This document shows positions 9,707 through 17,508 of a stretch of DNA of 64,000 nt, in pieces. Position 1 is the first letter of the stretch. Each line of letters starts with the position of its first letter. Source of the stretch: JAJDZL01 sp965220665 (GTDB lineage Bacteria > Pseudomonadota > Gammaproteobacteria > Arenicellales > JAJDZL01); contig CBDCQQ010000005.1 in assembly GCA_965220665.1 (NCBI GenBank), positions 496,001-560,000 of the forward strand. Reading direction: 5' to 3'. The notes beneath the pieces are model-generated. The model was not told the DNA's origin. It worked only from the letters and a program-made list of their open reading frames with translations, and searched no databases. The position numbers and the translations under genes were made by a program.

Positions 9707-9737
9707 GACTAATTATTCACAGTATGAATAATTAGTC
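9707..9737. promoter_or_regulatory. 13-bp perfect inverted repeat upstream of DUF4143 gene
   Basis: Arms GACTAATTATTCA and TGAATAATTAGTC, separated by CAGTA. It begins 14 bases before the ATG of the DUF4143 ATPase. The AT-rich perfect symmetry and position suit a repressor operator. A rho-independent terminator is less likely because the stem is AT-rich. Confidence 0.55.
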
Positions 9738-9750
9738 TCATTATTAATCA

Positions 9751-9981
9751 TCTGAATTTAACGATTTCAGTTCACAATGACGTCCAAATTGTGAACAATC
9801 GGGCAAGAATTAGAATTCTCGCCGCAGCGCAATTCGAATCCCGCTGCTGGTCAATTTTGCCTGTGTTGGAGCAAGATCAAAGGCGGCTGTCTGAACACCG
9901 TCGCTCCGCCGTACCACCGCACCTGGTCCACTCGGAGTTTCAACACGACCAAAATCCATGTATCTCCAACTCAAGTCAAGT
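9751..9981 (-). pseudogene. Outer-membrane protein 3'-end remnant, copy B (direct repeat)
   Basis: This 231-bp stretch repeats 11938-12169 in the same orientation. The coding part (9817-9981) differs from the intact copy at only about 3 of 165 positions; the downstream flank is about 75-80% alike. On the minus strand it encodes the last 55 residues of the outer-membrane protein, from 'LDLSWRYMDFGR' to 'IALRREF'. Upstream of 9981 the sequence becomes unrelated, so the copy lacks a promoter, signal peptide and most of the barrel. Confidence 0.9.
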
Positions 9982-10019
9982 CCTCCCACCAGAATGCCAG
10001 CAACCGTATAACTCATGAC

Positions 10020-10312
10020 TCAACCGAAGTGATAGCTGCACCAGTAAACTATCGCGCGCTCGAACGACACTTGCATGAACGTTGAAATCACACCAACCCA
10101 CGCCACCAAACAAACTGCGAGTATTGCGCTACCATCAAAAAGACGCGTTCACGCGGTAATCCCATCACTATCTCGGTCTCCGAATAGAGCAGATAGACTG
10201 AATACATAAGCGCAGGCAATCCGAGCAGGTAGATCAACCAAAGTACAGGATAAAGCTGAAGGACTCCAATCAGAAACAACGGTGTGGGAGGTACGCCGCT
10301 AAACTGATGCAT
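10020..10312 (-). pseudogene. Yip1-like membrane protein remnant
   Basis: Minus-strand reading gives a hydrophobic segment 'LGLPALMYSVYLLYSETEIVMGLPRERVF' (approximately 31-58 of the fragment), which resembles the 'lYslYLlylGlP.lm..P.er' signature of YIP1-family integral membrane proteins. After 'RERVF' the matching sequence continues in another frame ('DGSAILAVCLVAWVGV...', a further membrane helix), so there is a frameshift at the run of T residues near 10150. It ends at a TGA at 10020-10022, next to outer-membrane tail copy B. No intact start region is visible. Confidence 0.4.
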
Positions 10313-10835
10313 TTACCCATAAACCGATCTGTGCCGTAATTGACGTTCATTCAGTAAATCAGTTTCCGCTGCGTGAAAATTCTGATGAGAATAACCAGAT
10401 AGTAAATGATTGAAATGGGCAAGGCACTACTGGTCGTGAGAGAAACGGAATATGTGTAGCCAACTGTTCAACCAACTTGTGTCGTTCCGTAATGGGCACA
10501 TACCGGTGGAATTAAGCCAATAATTGCGGTGTCCCCAAGTAAAACTTTTGCTACACCCTGCTCCCGATTCCTGATCTTCTCCCACGCCTTCAGTGGGCTA
10601 ACCAACAACCCTATGCTTCAATGCAACTGCATTACTTCTACATGCAAAATTGTGATGAGTTGATTAACTAACCATGGTACAGATTTTTTGCGCGTTTACG
10701 CCATCGAATAAACATTTTTTTTGGTGTTCGTTAGTCTGCCAGGACACAAGCTCGCTTGGGGAGAATCGGCAATATATACTACGCTTAGCTGCTAACAACA
10801 GCTAAACAAATTTAACTTTCGAGGAAATAGATACG
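10313..10835. other. Intergenic stretch before the HEPN module
   Basis: About 520 bases without a convincing gene. A short hydrophobic minus-strand frame (about 10360-10480, '...ALPISIIYYLVILIRIFTQ...') may be another piece of a decayed membrane protein. The last 70 bases must contain the promoter of the plus-strand module; TATACT near 10775 is a possible -10 element, without a clear -35. AGGAAATAG just before 10836 gives a ribosome binding site. Confidence 0.45.
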
Positions 10836-11393
10836 ATGTCTACAAAATCGTTCGACGATTTCGTTAAGAAGAGGGTAAACGAAGCGCAATCAAATAGGTC
10901 ATCCAAAGAAATAGATTGGGACGAGGCACTGGAAGATTGGATACAGTCATTGAAGGATTTGTATTCGAGAATGGAAGAGTACTTGAGAAAGTACACACAA
11001 TCTGGCGAGATACAAGTTACGCGTAAGAAAATACAAGTCTCAGAAGAATATCTGGGCAATTATGAGGTAGAAAAACTTACATTTCATATTGGAAATGAAA
11101 AAGTTTTTGCTAAACCAATTGGTCGACTGATGATTGGGGCGACAGGGCGTGTTGATTTAATTGGCGCACGAGGTACGCTTCGGCTCGTTTTGCTTGAGAA
11201 AGGAGGACCAGCGATTCATACTAAAATCGAAATCGGACGGAAAGTAGAGGAAGAAACCAGCTGGCATCCAATCCAAAACATCGAAATCAGCGAAAGAGGT
11301 TGGTATATTGCAACTTTACCGCCACGCATTGCCGCAACAGAGTTAACTGCTGACACATTCCGTGATGCCCTTATGGAATTGTCGGATGGCTAG
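10836..11393 (+). CDS. Unknown protein, first gene of a HEPN-containing pair
   Basis: A 185-residue protein with a good ribosome binding site (GAGGAAATAGATACG before ATG). I do not recognise a family. Residues 1-60 are highly charged and probably helical (coiled-coil-like, 'WDEALEDWIQSLKDLYSRMEEYL'). Residues about 60-165 look like a beta-rich domain ('IGNEKVFAKPIGRLMIGATGRVDLIG'). It overlaps the next gene by 8 bases, so the two are translationally coupled and probably act together. In the context of a HEPN partner and neighbouring defence-type genes it could be an antitoxin or sensor, but this is inference from position only. Confidence 0.75.
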   Translation: MSTKSFDDFVKKRVNEAQSNRSSKEIDWDEALEDWIQSLKDLYSRMEEYLRKYTQSGEIQVTRKKIQVSEEYLGNYEVEKLTFHIGNEKVFAKPIGRLMIGATGRVDLIGARGTLRLVLLEKGGPAIHTKIEIGRKVEEETSWHPIQNIEISERGWYIATLPPRIAATELTADTFRDALMELSDG

Positions 11394-11922
11394 ACGGGTT
11401 TCTTTTTCCGAAAGCTATCCAGAGTTTGAAGATTTAGGCGAACACTACAATGTATTCGTGAATTCCATGAACTTGTACTATTCTGAATTAAATCCCTCAT
11501 TTGTCTCTCAATTCCGACTTTATACTCGTGAAGAAGTGGAGAAGGAAAAGGAAGGTCGTCTTGAAGAGATCGATGCGTCCTTGGCGTTAACGCTGCTAGC
11601 ATCAATTGAGGCCTCATTTCGTATTGACTATCTGCAACGTTGTTATCGCAAAAGGAAAGACCCATTATCAAGAAATTTTCGTGAGTTGTACGAAAGTAAG
11701 GGTAGTCGCGTTTCATTCGAAAATGAAATTCTTGATGGATGGAAGGAGTACAGCGATGTTTCACCAACGTTGTTGGGAAACATAAAAGGGGCGTTCAACT
11801 ATCGACATTGGTTGGCTCATGGGAGGTACTGGGTTCCAAGGCTTGGACGGCGCTACGACTTTTCGAATATTTTTGGTTTGGCTCTTGAGATAGATAAATC
11901 GTTTCCGTTTGAGAGGTTGTAA
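11386..11922 (+). CDS. HEPN-domain protein (putative RNase toxin)
   Basis: A 178-residue protein starting at ATG 11386, chosen because it overlaps the stop of the upstream gene by 8 bases and avoids a longer overlap from 11362. It is mostly helical and carries 'FNYRHWLAHGRYW', in which R140-x4-H145 fits the RX4-6H catalytic motif of HEPN ribonucleases found in toxin-antitoxin and abortive infection systems. The segment 'LALTLLASIEASFRIDYLQR' (about 66-85) would be the first HEPN helix. The gene pair is enclosed between outer-membrane tail copies B and C. Family subtype (for example RiboL-PSP-HEPN) is not certain. Confidence 0.75.
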   Translation: MARRVSFSESYPEFEDLGEHYNVFVNSMNLYYSELNPSFVSQFRLYTREEVEKEKEGRLEEIDASLALTLLASIEASFRIDYLQRCYRKRKDPLSRNFRELYESKGSRVSFENEILDGWKEYSDVSPTLLGNIKGAFNYRHWLAHGRYWVPRLGRRYDFSNIFGLALEIDKSFPFERL

Positions 11923-11937
11923 GTCACTTATTGACAA

Positions 11938-12169
11938 TCTGAATTTAACAATTTGAAGTTCACAATAGCATCCGAATTCTGAACGGTTGGATGAGGCTTA
12001 AAAATCTCGCCGCAGTGCAATTCGAATCCCGCTGCTAGTCAATTTTGCCTGTGTTGGAGCAAGATCAAAGGCGGCTGTCTGAACACCGTCGCTCCGCCGT
12101 ACCACCGCACCTGGTCCACTCGGAGTTTCAACACGACCAAAATCCATGTATCTCCAACTCAAATCAAGT
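11938..12169 (-). repeat. Direct repeat copy C (3' end of intact outer-membrane gene)
   Basis: The parental copy of the repeat found at 9751-9981, lying in the last 172 bases of the intact outer-membrane gene plus 60 bases downstream. Near identity covers 12005-12169. Copies B and C are in the same orientation, 2.2 kb apart, and bracket the HEPN module and the Yip1-like remnant. Confidence 0.9.
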
Positions 12170-12864
12170 GTTCCCAATCCCTCAAGCTTTTGGGAAATGC
12201 CTAAGGCAAATAACCACGTTAGACTGGTATGAGTACCACCTGGTACGAGAGTTCTCGTTGCTGGAAACGTCATCGTGGTTTGACTCATTTCGATTAGAGA
12301 CAGGCCGACCCCGGCGCCAATATATGGTGTAAACCCGTCAGAATGCAGAAAGCTTGAGTCAATCAAGTCACGATAGCCAGAAACCATAAACGACAGAGTC
12401 GACAAATCGGAGGATACAGGTTGTGGAATAGTGGGATCGAGCTGAACAAAGTTTGCATTGCCGGAAAATGAAATATCAGGGCGAAATTGAACCGAGTATT
12501 CATATCGCCAATTGTTCGGCGAGCGAACACCTACTCCAATTTCCAGTCCTAGCGGTTTACCAAAATTCCCATAAGCCGCGATTGGCCTGCCGTCATTTCC
12601 AGTACCACAGCCATACAGTACTGCCGGGGTTGTACTCAAACAGTCCTTATCGCTAAACCTGGACGTCGAAGTATTGTCGTACGAAAGCCCTAAAACAAGA
12701 TATTTTCGACTGTTTCCTAGTTTGTTTATAGCGATCGATCGCGCTACTTCAGCTCTGCTACCAATCGAGTCTGTTAGGGAATTCGCAAACGTATGAGGAA
12801 ATTTGAGAGTCGCTATTGCCGATAGTGCAACGACAACAACGAAATACGCAAACTTGGAAGTCAA
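11998..12864 (-). CDS. Outer-membrane beta-barrel protein
   Basis: A 288-residue protein with an N-terminal signal peptide (hydrophobic stretch about residues 6-19, likely cleavage after 'FA' near 27). It has alternating beta-strand patterns such as 'KPLGLEIGVGVRSPNNWRYEYSVQF' and 'GFTPYIGAGVGLSLIE', and a C-terminal phenylalanine typical of the barrel assembly signal. The 'YIGAGVG' strand is seen in OmpA-N/OmpW-like small porins and opacity-type proteins. No function can be assigned. Its 3' end is copied at 9751-9981 and, in shorter form, at 8334-8402. Confidence 0.8.
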   Translation of the reverse strand: MTSKFAYFVVVVALSAIATLKFPHTFANSLTDSIGSRAEVARSIAINKLGNSRKYLVLGLSYDNTSTSRFSDKDCLSTTPAVLYGCGTGNDGRPIAAYGNFGKPLGLEIGVGVRSPNNWRYEYSVQFRPDISFSGNANFVQLDPTIPQPVSSDLSTLSFMVSGYRDLIDSSFLHSDGFTPYIGAGVGLSLIEMSQTTMTFPATRTLVPGGTHTSLTWLFALGISQKLEGLGTLDLSWRYMDFGRVETPSGPGAVVRRSDGVQTAAFDLAPTQAKLTSSGIRIALRRDF

Positions 12865-13055
12865 TTTTCAGGGATTTTGTGAAGATTGTCCGAACTACCT
12901 GTTCGCAGATATTATGGAGTGAATTGCTTGAGATTACACTTATTTCACCTCACAACAATCCGCGGAACGTTCCAATACCAAATTCGAACATGGTCAACCC
13001 GCCTGCCTGCAACGCCCAGCCTCTGCCCTGAATGAACGAACATCGGATAAGGTTT

Positions 13056-13760
13056 TTACTTCAGTCCCAGATAAGCCTCTACAATCGAACTGTCCCTTGC
13101 TGCCTGCTCCCCGGTACCTTGCCAAACGACCCGACCTGTTTCAAGTACACTGACCTGGCTAGCAACCTGCTGAACCCGTTCAGTACTCTGTTCAACTAGC
13201 ACAATGGCCAATTGCTCCTTTCTGAGCGCTTCTAAAACTCGGTAACATTCGTCAACTACAATAGGCATCAAGCCCAAGGAGAGTTCATCGATTAACAGTA
13301 CACTCGGTTCTGCCATCAGTGCACGTGCAATTGCGAGCATTTGCTGTTCACCGCCAGATAGTAATCCGGCAAGTTGACTGCGGCGCTCTGCAAGTCGCGG
13401 AAATGTTGCAAACACGCGCTCACATCCTGCATCAAGCCGCGGTTTGTCCATTCGGGTTGCCCCGACAATCAGGTTTTCAATGACAGTCAAGTCCGCGAAG
13501 ACACGTCGGCCCTCGGGCACCAGCGCAATGCCGGCGTTGACCCGCTGATGAGTGGGTAGATGCGTAATATCCTGCCCTTCAAGTTCGATTTGACCACCAG
13601 TCACGTCAATCAAGCCTGCAAGTGCCAGGATGGTTGCAGATTTACCTGCACCATTCGCACCTATCAAACCAAAAATTTCACCTGGCTTCACTGTAAAAGA
13701 CAGTTTGTAGACGGCAATCACATTACCATAGCCGCAACTTAACTGGGATACACGCAACAT
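13056..13760 (-). CDS. livF: Branched-chain-type ABC transporter ATPase LivF
   Basis: A 234-residue ABC ATPase of the LivF type. Walker A 'GANGAGKSA' is near residues 36-44 (note alanine in place of the usual threonine), the signature 'LSGGEQQML' follows around 134, and Walker B is 'VLLIDELSLGL'. The C-terminus 'SIVEAYLG' is characteristic of LivF. Last gene of the livK-H-M-G-F order on the minus strand; its ATG overlaps the livG stop by one base. With the adjacent hut genes, histidine or a related amino acid is the probable cargo. Confidence 0.93.
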   Translation of the reverse strand: MLRVSQLSCGYGNVIAVYKLSFTVKPGEIFGLIGANGAGKSATILALAGLIDVTGGQIELEGQDITHLPTHQRVNAGIALVPEGRRVFADLTVIENLIVGATRMDKPRLDAGCERVFATFPRLAERRSQLAGLLSGGEQQMLAIARALMAEPSVLLIDELSLGLMPIVVDECYRVLEALRKEQLAIVLVEQSTERVQQVASQVSVLETGRVVWQGTGEQAARDSSIVEAYLGLK

Positions 13761-14509
13761 TAGGTTTTTTGCTCACCCAGGTAGGCTTGACGTAATGCTG
13801 CGCTTGCCATCACGCGCTCAGCTCTGTCCTGCATCAGGCGCTGGCCATTTTCCTGGACGTAGATTTCTGAACAGATGCGAGCGACTTCGCCGATGTTGTG
13901 TTCAATCAGCAGTACACTGCGCGTAGGTGTTACCAGAGATGCGATTAAATCAGCCAAATCGCGTGCTTCTGTCTGGTTGAGTCCAGCAAGCGGTTCATCG
14001 AGTAGCAGCAGCCCAGGCTCAAGTGCGAGTGCTCTTGCCACTTCCATTCGCTTGATAAATCCAAGCGGCACTTCGCTTGGAAAGGCATTGTTTACAGTAC
14101 CGATTCCGACGAAATCAAGCAGTTTACGCGCCTGGTCGCGCGCCTTGGAACGATCAATATTCAAAAAGGCCTGCAACGGATTTCGCATGTGCTTGGCACC
14201 AGCTGCCAGTGCAACGTTATCTAACAGCGTGAGTGAGTGCAGCGGTTTGACGATTTGTTGAGCCAGCGCCAGTCCGAGCTGCACGCGGTGATGAACACTC
14301 CACTGGGTGATATCTTTGCCGCGGAAATTAACTGAACCCTGCTGCGGTCGCACCATTCCCATAATAATACGCATCATCGTGGTCTTCCCTGCTCCGTTAG
14401 GACCGATAAAACCAAGCAGCTGCTGCTCTTCGACAGCCAGTGACACATCGCGCACTGCGTCAACTCCACCAAATCGGATACTGACATTCTGAACTTTAAG
14501 TAAACTCAT
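13760..14509 (-). CDS. livG: Branched-chain-type ABC transporter ATPase LivG
   Basis: A 249-residue ABC ATPase. Start chosen at ATG 14509 (MSLLKVQNVS), which overlaps the livM stop as ATGA; a start at 14530 would overlap more and has no better ribosome site. Walker A 'GPNGAGKTT' and Walker B 'LLLLDEPLAGLNQTEA' are present. The usual LSGGQ signature is replaced by 'PLGFIKRMEVARAL', a degenerate C-loop seen in some LivG proteins. It energises uptake together with LivF and the LivH-LivM channel. Confidence 0.92.
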   Translation of the reverse strand: MSLLKVQNVSIRFGGVDAVRDVSLAVEEQQLLGFIGPNGAGKTTMMRIIMGMVRPQQGSVNFRGKDITQWSVHHRVQLGLALAQQIVKPLHSLTLLDNVALAAGAKHMRNPLQAFLNIDRSKARDQARKLLDFVGIGTVNNAFPSEVPLGFIKRMEVARALALEPGLLLLDEPLAGLNQTEARDLADLIASLVTPTRSVLLIEHNIGEVARICSEIYVQENGQRLMQDRAERVMASAALRQAYLGEQKT

Positions 14510-15351
14510 TTTGCCTGTCTTTTCTGCCACAGGGTATGGACAATGCCTGCAATACCAGTCGGTGCAAAGCGCATGGTAACAAAAATCAGCGAGCCATAGA
14601 TCAGCAACTTATAGTCGTCAACAAATTGCAGCCATAGCGGTAAGGTTGACAACACCGCAGCCGCTACGGCAACTCCCGCAATTGACCCGATACCGCCGAC
14701 AATAACCATTGCGAGGACGGTAATCGATTCAACGAATCCGAAACTGTCCGGGCCGATGAAGCGTATGTGATGTGCGTAAAGGCCACCGGCAATTCCGGCG
14801 CCCGCGGTTCCGACTACAAAGGCAAGGAGTTTAAATTTGGAAACGTCAATACCAAAAGTACGCGCAGTATCCTCATCGTCGGAAATCGATTCAAATGCAA
14901 AGCCCAACCAAGAGCGCCGAATATAAATCGAAAGCAGAATAAACAGCACCATACAAACCAGGGCGAGCAGCAAGAGTCCGGGGCGACCGAAAGCCACAGA
15001 AGGAATCCCCGAGATTCCAATTTCCCCACCGAGTGCATCTTGTTTACGAACAATACCAACGAACAAAAAGCCGACTCCCATGGTGGTAATGGCTAAAAAG
15101 TCATGCCGAACACGCAGTGACGCTATTCCGACTAATACGCCTACCAGGCCTGCCATGACAGCAGCTGGAATCAGTGCAATGGGCAATGCCAAATCTGCTT
15201 TGGTCAACATGGCAGCGACGTATGCACCAATGCCATAAAACGCCGCGTGTCCCAAACTTACCTGCCCACAAAACCCTGTAATGAGGTTGAGTGACAACGC
15301 GAACAAAATGGCAATTGACATGCTGGTCAATACTGCAATCTCGTAGCTCAC
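14506..15351 (-). CDS. livM: Branched-chain-type ABC transporter permease LivM
   Basis: A 281-residue integral membrane protein with about eight hydrophobic segments and the LivM landmarks 'NLITGFCGQVSLGHAAFYGIGAY' (residues about 22-44) and 'VGGIGSIAGVAVAA' (about 217-230). It forms the channel with LivH. The spacing to livH is only 3 bases and to livG is an overlap, so the five liv genes form one transcript. Confidence 0.94.
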   Translation of the reverse strand: MSYEIAVLTSMSIAILFALSLNLITGFCGQVSLGHAAFYGIGAYVAAMLTKADLALPIALIPAAVMAGLVGVLVGIASLRVRHDFLAITTMGVGFLFVGIVRKQDALGGEIGISGIPSVAFGRPGLLLLALVCMVLFILLSIYIRRSWLGFAFESISDDEDTARTFGIDVSKFKLLAFVVGTAGAGIAGGLYAHHIRFIGPDSFGFVESITVLAMVIVGGIGSIAGVAVAAAVLSTLPLWLQFVDDYKLLIYGSLIFVTMRFAPTGIAGIVHTLWQKRQAK

Positions 15352-15354
15352 CCG

Positions 15355-16218
15355 TTACCTCCGAGTCAACAATCCTTGTGGACGAATCATCAACACGATG
15401 ATCAAAAAAGTGAACGCGATTGCATCCCGGTCCATGACGTGTCCTAGGTAAATTGTTCCAAAACTCTCAATGATGCCAAGTGCAATGGAAGCGACCAGTG
15501 TGCCGCGTACCGATCCCAATCCACCGAGAACAATGATAGCCAGTGCTTTGTAAGCTGGCACGGCGCCCATCGTGGGTTCAACGAGATTGTTCAGCAGTGC
15601 TACCATCACACCTGCCAAGGCAGCGAGGGCTGAACCGATAAAGAAATTGATGTAGCGCACTTTTTCGATATTCACGCCAAAACTCGCGGCCATACCAGCG
15701 TCCGAAACCGTCGCGCGCCAAGCAATTCCTGTTCGGGTTGATGCTGCAAGCCAGCCCAGTACACCGATAAAGAGGATCGAAAGAATGACAACCGAGATAC
15801 GAGCCGTAGACAGGTGGAATCCTTTGAACAGTTCAATCTGTTGCTGTAGCGGTGGCTGTGCGAAAGACATGCCATAGGCGCCAAAGATGATTCGGTAAAT
15901 TTCTTCCGCTGCGATAAACAGGCCAATGGAAGCGATCAGTGCAATGAGCGGTGGCTTATCAAGAAGGGGCTTGTACGCAAAGCGGTAAACCCCAATGCCA
16001 ACGAAGCCTACCGCCACCATCGCTACGGCGGTCGCGAAAATGATATGTCCGCCTTGGTTGACGATGATGACACCGATATAGGCACCCAGTGTATACAGTG
16101 CCGCGTGCGCGACATGTAATATACGAAGTAATCCATAAACCAGCACCAGACCCAGTGCGATCAGCGCATAAATTGCGCCTTGCACAATGCCTTGGATAAC
16201 GAGTTCGATTGCAAGCAT
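15355..16218 (-). CDS. livH: Branched-chain-type ABC transporter permease LivH
   Basis: A 287-residue membrane protein with 'GIVQGAIYALIALGLVLVYG' at the N-terminus and 'VLGGLGSVRGTLVASIALG' near the C-terminus, both typical of LivH. Partner of LivM. It follows the substrate-binding protein gene by 68 bases. Cargo is inferred as histidine or a breakdown product from the hut genes upstream in the same direction. Confidence 0.94.
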   Translation of the reverse strand: MLAIELVIQGIVQGAIYALIALGLVLVYGLLRILHVAHAALYTLGAYIGVIIVNQGGHIIFATAVAMVAVGFVGIGVYRFAYKPLLDKPPLIALIASIGLFIAAEEIYRIIFGAYGMSFAQPPLQQQIELFKGFHLSTARISVVILSILFIGVLGWLAASTRTGIAWRATVSDAGMAASFGVNIEKVRYINFFIGSALAALAGVMVALLNNLVEPTMGAVPAYKALAIIVLGGLGSVRGTLVASIALGIIESFGTIYLGHVMDRDAIAFTFLIIVLMIRPQGLLTRR

Positions 16219-16286
16219 AGAAAAGTGCCTCAGCCTGACTTAAATTTGGTCGGGCCGAGGCTTCTAGTGTTGTCTAATTGGCTTTA

Positions 16287-17435
16287 CTACTCAGCCGGTG
16301 GTGCTAATAATTCCGTGTCTGATATCACAGCATAGTGACGCCAGTTTCCGTCTTTGACAATTTGAATCTGGACGTCTTTTTGAACTTCGCCAAGTGCATT
16401 GAACGAAATTTGACCCGTTGATGCCATAACACTTGCACCAGCAATGGCTTCGCGAAGTGCAACAGCAGATTCATCTGCCGCCCGCGCCAGTGCATCAGCC
16501 ATCACCAGCACTGCAGTATGTGCTGAGGCTGCAACCATGTCTGAGGGGTAACCGGCTTTGGCTTCAAAACCACTGATGAAATCCTGAGTGACAGCATCAG
16601 CGGAGTCACGGTCAAGTGATGTGGTAATGATCACACCTTCTGCATCAGGCCCAGCAATTTCGATGAATTTCTGGCTGTCATAGCCTTCCTGTCCAATGAC
16701 TGGAACTTCAATTCCGGCTGCCCGCAACTGGCGGACCAGTGGCCCCGCAGTAAAAAAGTACCCGGACGCATAGATCGCATCGGGTTCATCGCTTTTGGCC
16801 TTTGAAACAATGGCGCCAAACTCACGGTCTTTGATTGAATATTCGTACTCATTGACGATTTCAATGCCGAAGTCGCCTGCCTTTTCCTTAAAGCCATTGG
16901 CAAGTGACTTGCCAAAGTCATTGTTGAGCGTGATCATGACCACCCGCTTGTGGCCCATCATTTCACCGATCAGCTTGGCACCCGCGCGACCCTGCACTTC
17001 GCCGACAAAAGAGGTTCTGAACACGTAGTCGCCAGCCCGGGTTATATCCGGATGTACGGCGTACGCGGAAATGTAGGGCACATTGCTTTCCTGATAGATC
17101 GTAGCGGCCGCACGTGTCGCACCGGAATAGCTGCCTGATATACCAGCAGCGACGTTATCCTGGGTAATCAACTTGACCGCCAGAGGCGCGGACTCCTTGG
17201 GAGATGCCTGATCGTCATAAATGACCAGCTCAAGCTGCTTACCGCCGATACCACCAGCCGAATTGACCTGTTCCACGGCGAGTTCTGCACCAACACGAGC
17301 GGAGTTACCGTCAGCAGCAGCAAAGCCCGTAAGTGGCGCATTGAATCCGATTTTGATCGAATCAGCGAATGCAGCGAATGGCAAGCTGAGAGCCATAAAC
17401 ACTGCCAATGACAGGAACTTAAAATTTTTCGTCAT
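16287..17435 (-). CDS. LivK-type periplasmic substrate-binding protein
   Basis: A 382-residue periplasmic binding protein of the leucine/isoleucine/valine-binding class. It starts with a signal peptide (cleavage probably after 'FAAFA', about residue 24), then 'IKIGFNAPLTGFAAADG', the standard beginning of the mature fold. 'SGSYSGATRAAATIYQESNVPYISAYA' and 'NNDFGKSLANGFKEKA' are typical. The ribosome site is AGGAGAAAA before the ATG. It lies 73 bases from hutU and leads the transporter genes, suggesting uptake of histidine or urocanate. Confidence 0.92.
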   Translation of the reverse strand: MTKNFKFLSLAVFMALSLPFAAFADSIKIGFNAPLTGFAAADGNSARVGAELAVEQVNSAGGIGGKQLELVIYDDQASPKESAPLAVKLITQDNVAAGISGSYSGATRAAATIYQESNVPYISAYAVHPDITRAGDYVFRTSFVGEVQGRAGAKLIGEMMGHKRVVMITLNNDFGKSLANGFKEKAGDFGIEIVNEYEYSIKDREFGAIVSKAKSDEPDAIYASGYFFTAGPLVRQLRAAGIEVPVIGQEGYDSQKFIEIAGPDAEGVIITTSLDRDSADAVTQDFISGFEAKAGYPSDMVAASAHTAVLVMADALARAADESAVALREAIAGASVMASTGQISFNALGEVQKDVQIQIVKDGNWRHYAVISDTELLAPPAE

Positions 17436-17508
17436 TTCATTTTCTCCTAGTTTGATTGCAAATTAAATTGAGTAAATGTTCGTGCCAGAACAGTAAGATT
17501 TGTTCGAA

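Noticed and set aside
13056..17435. Leucine/isoleucine/valine transporter as the firm assignment
   Set aside because: The family is LivFGHMK, but the direct link to hut genes makes histidine or urocanate more likely, so specificity is left open.
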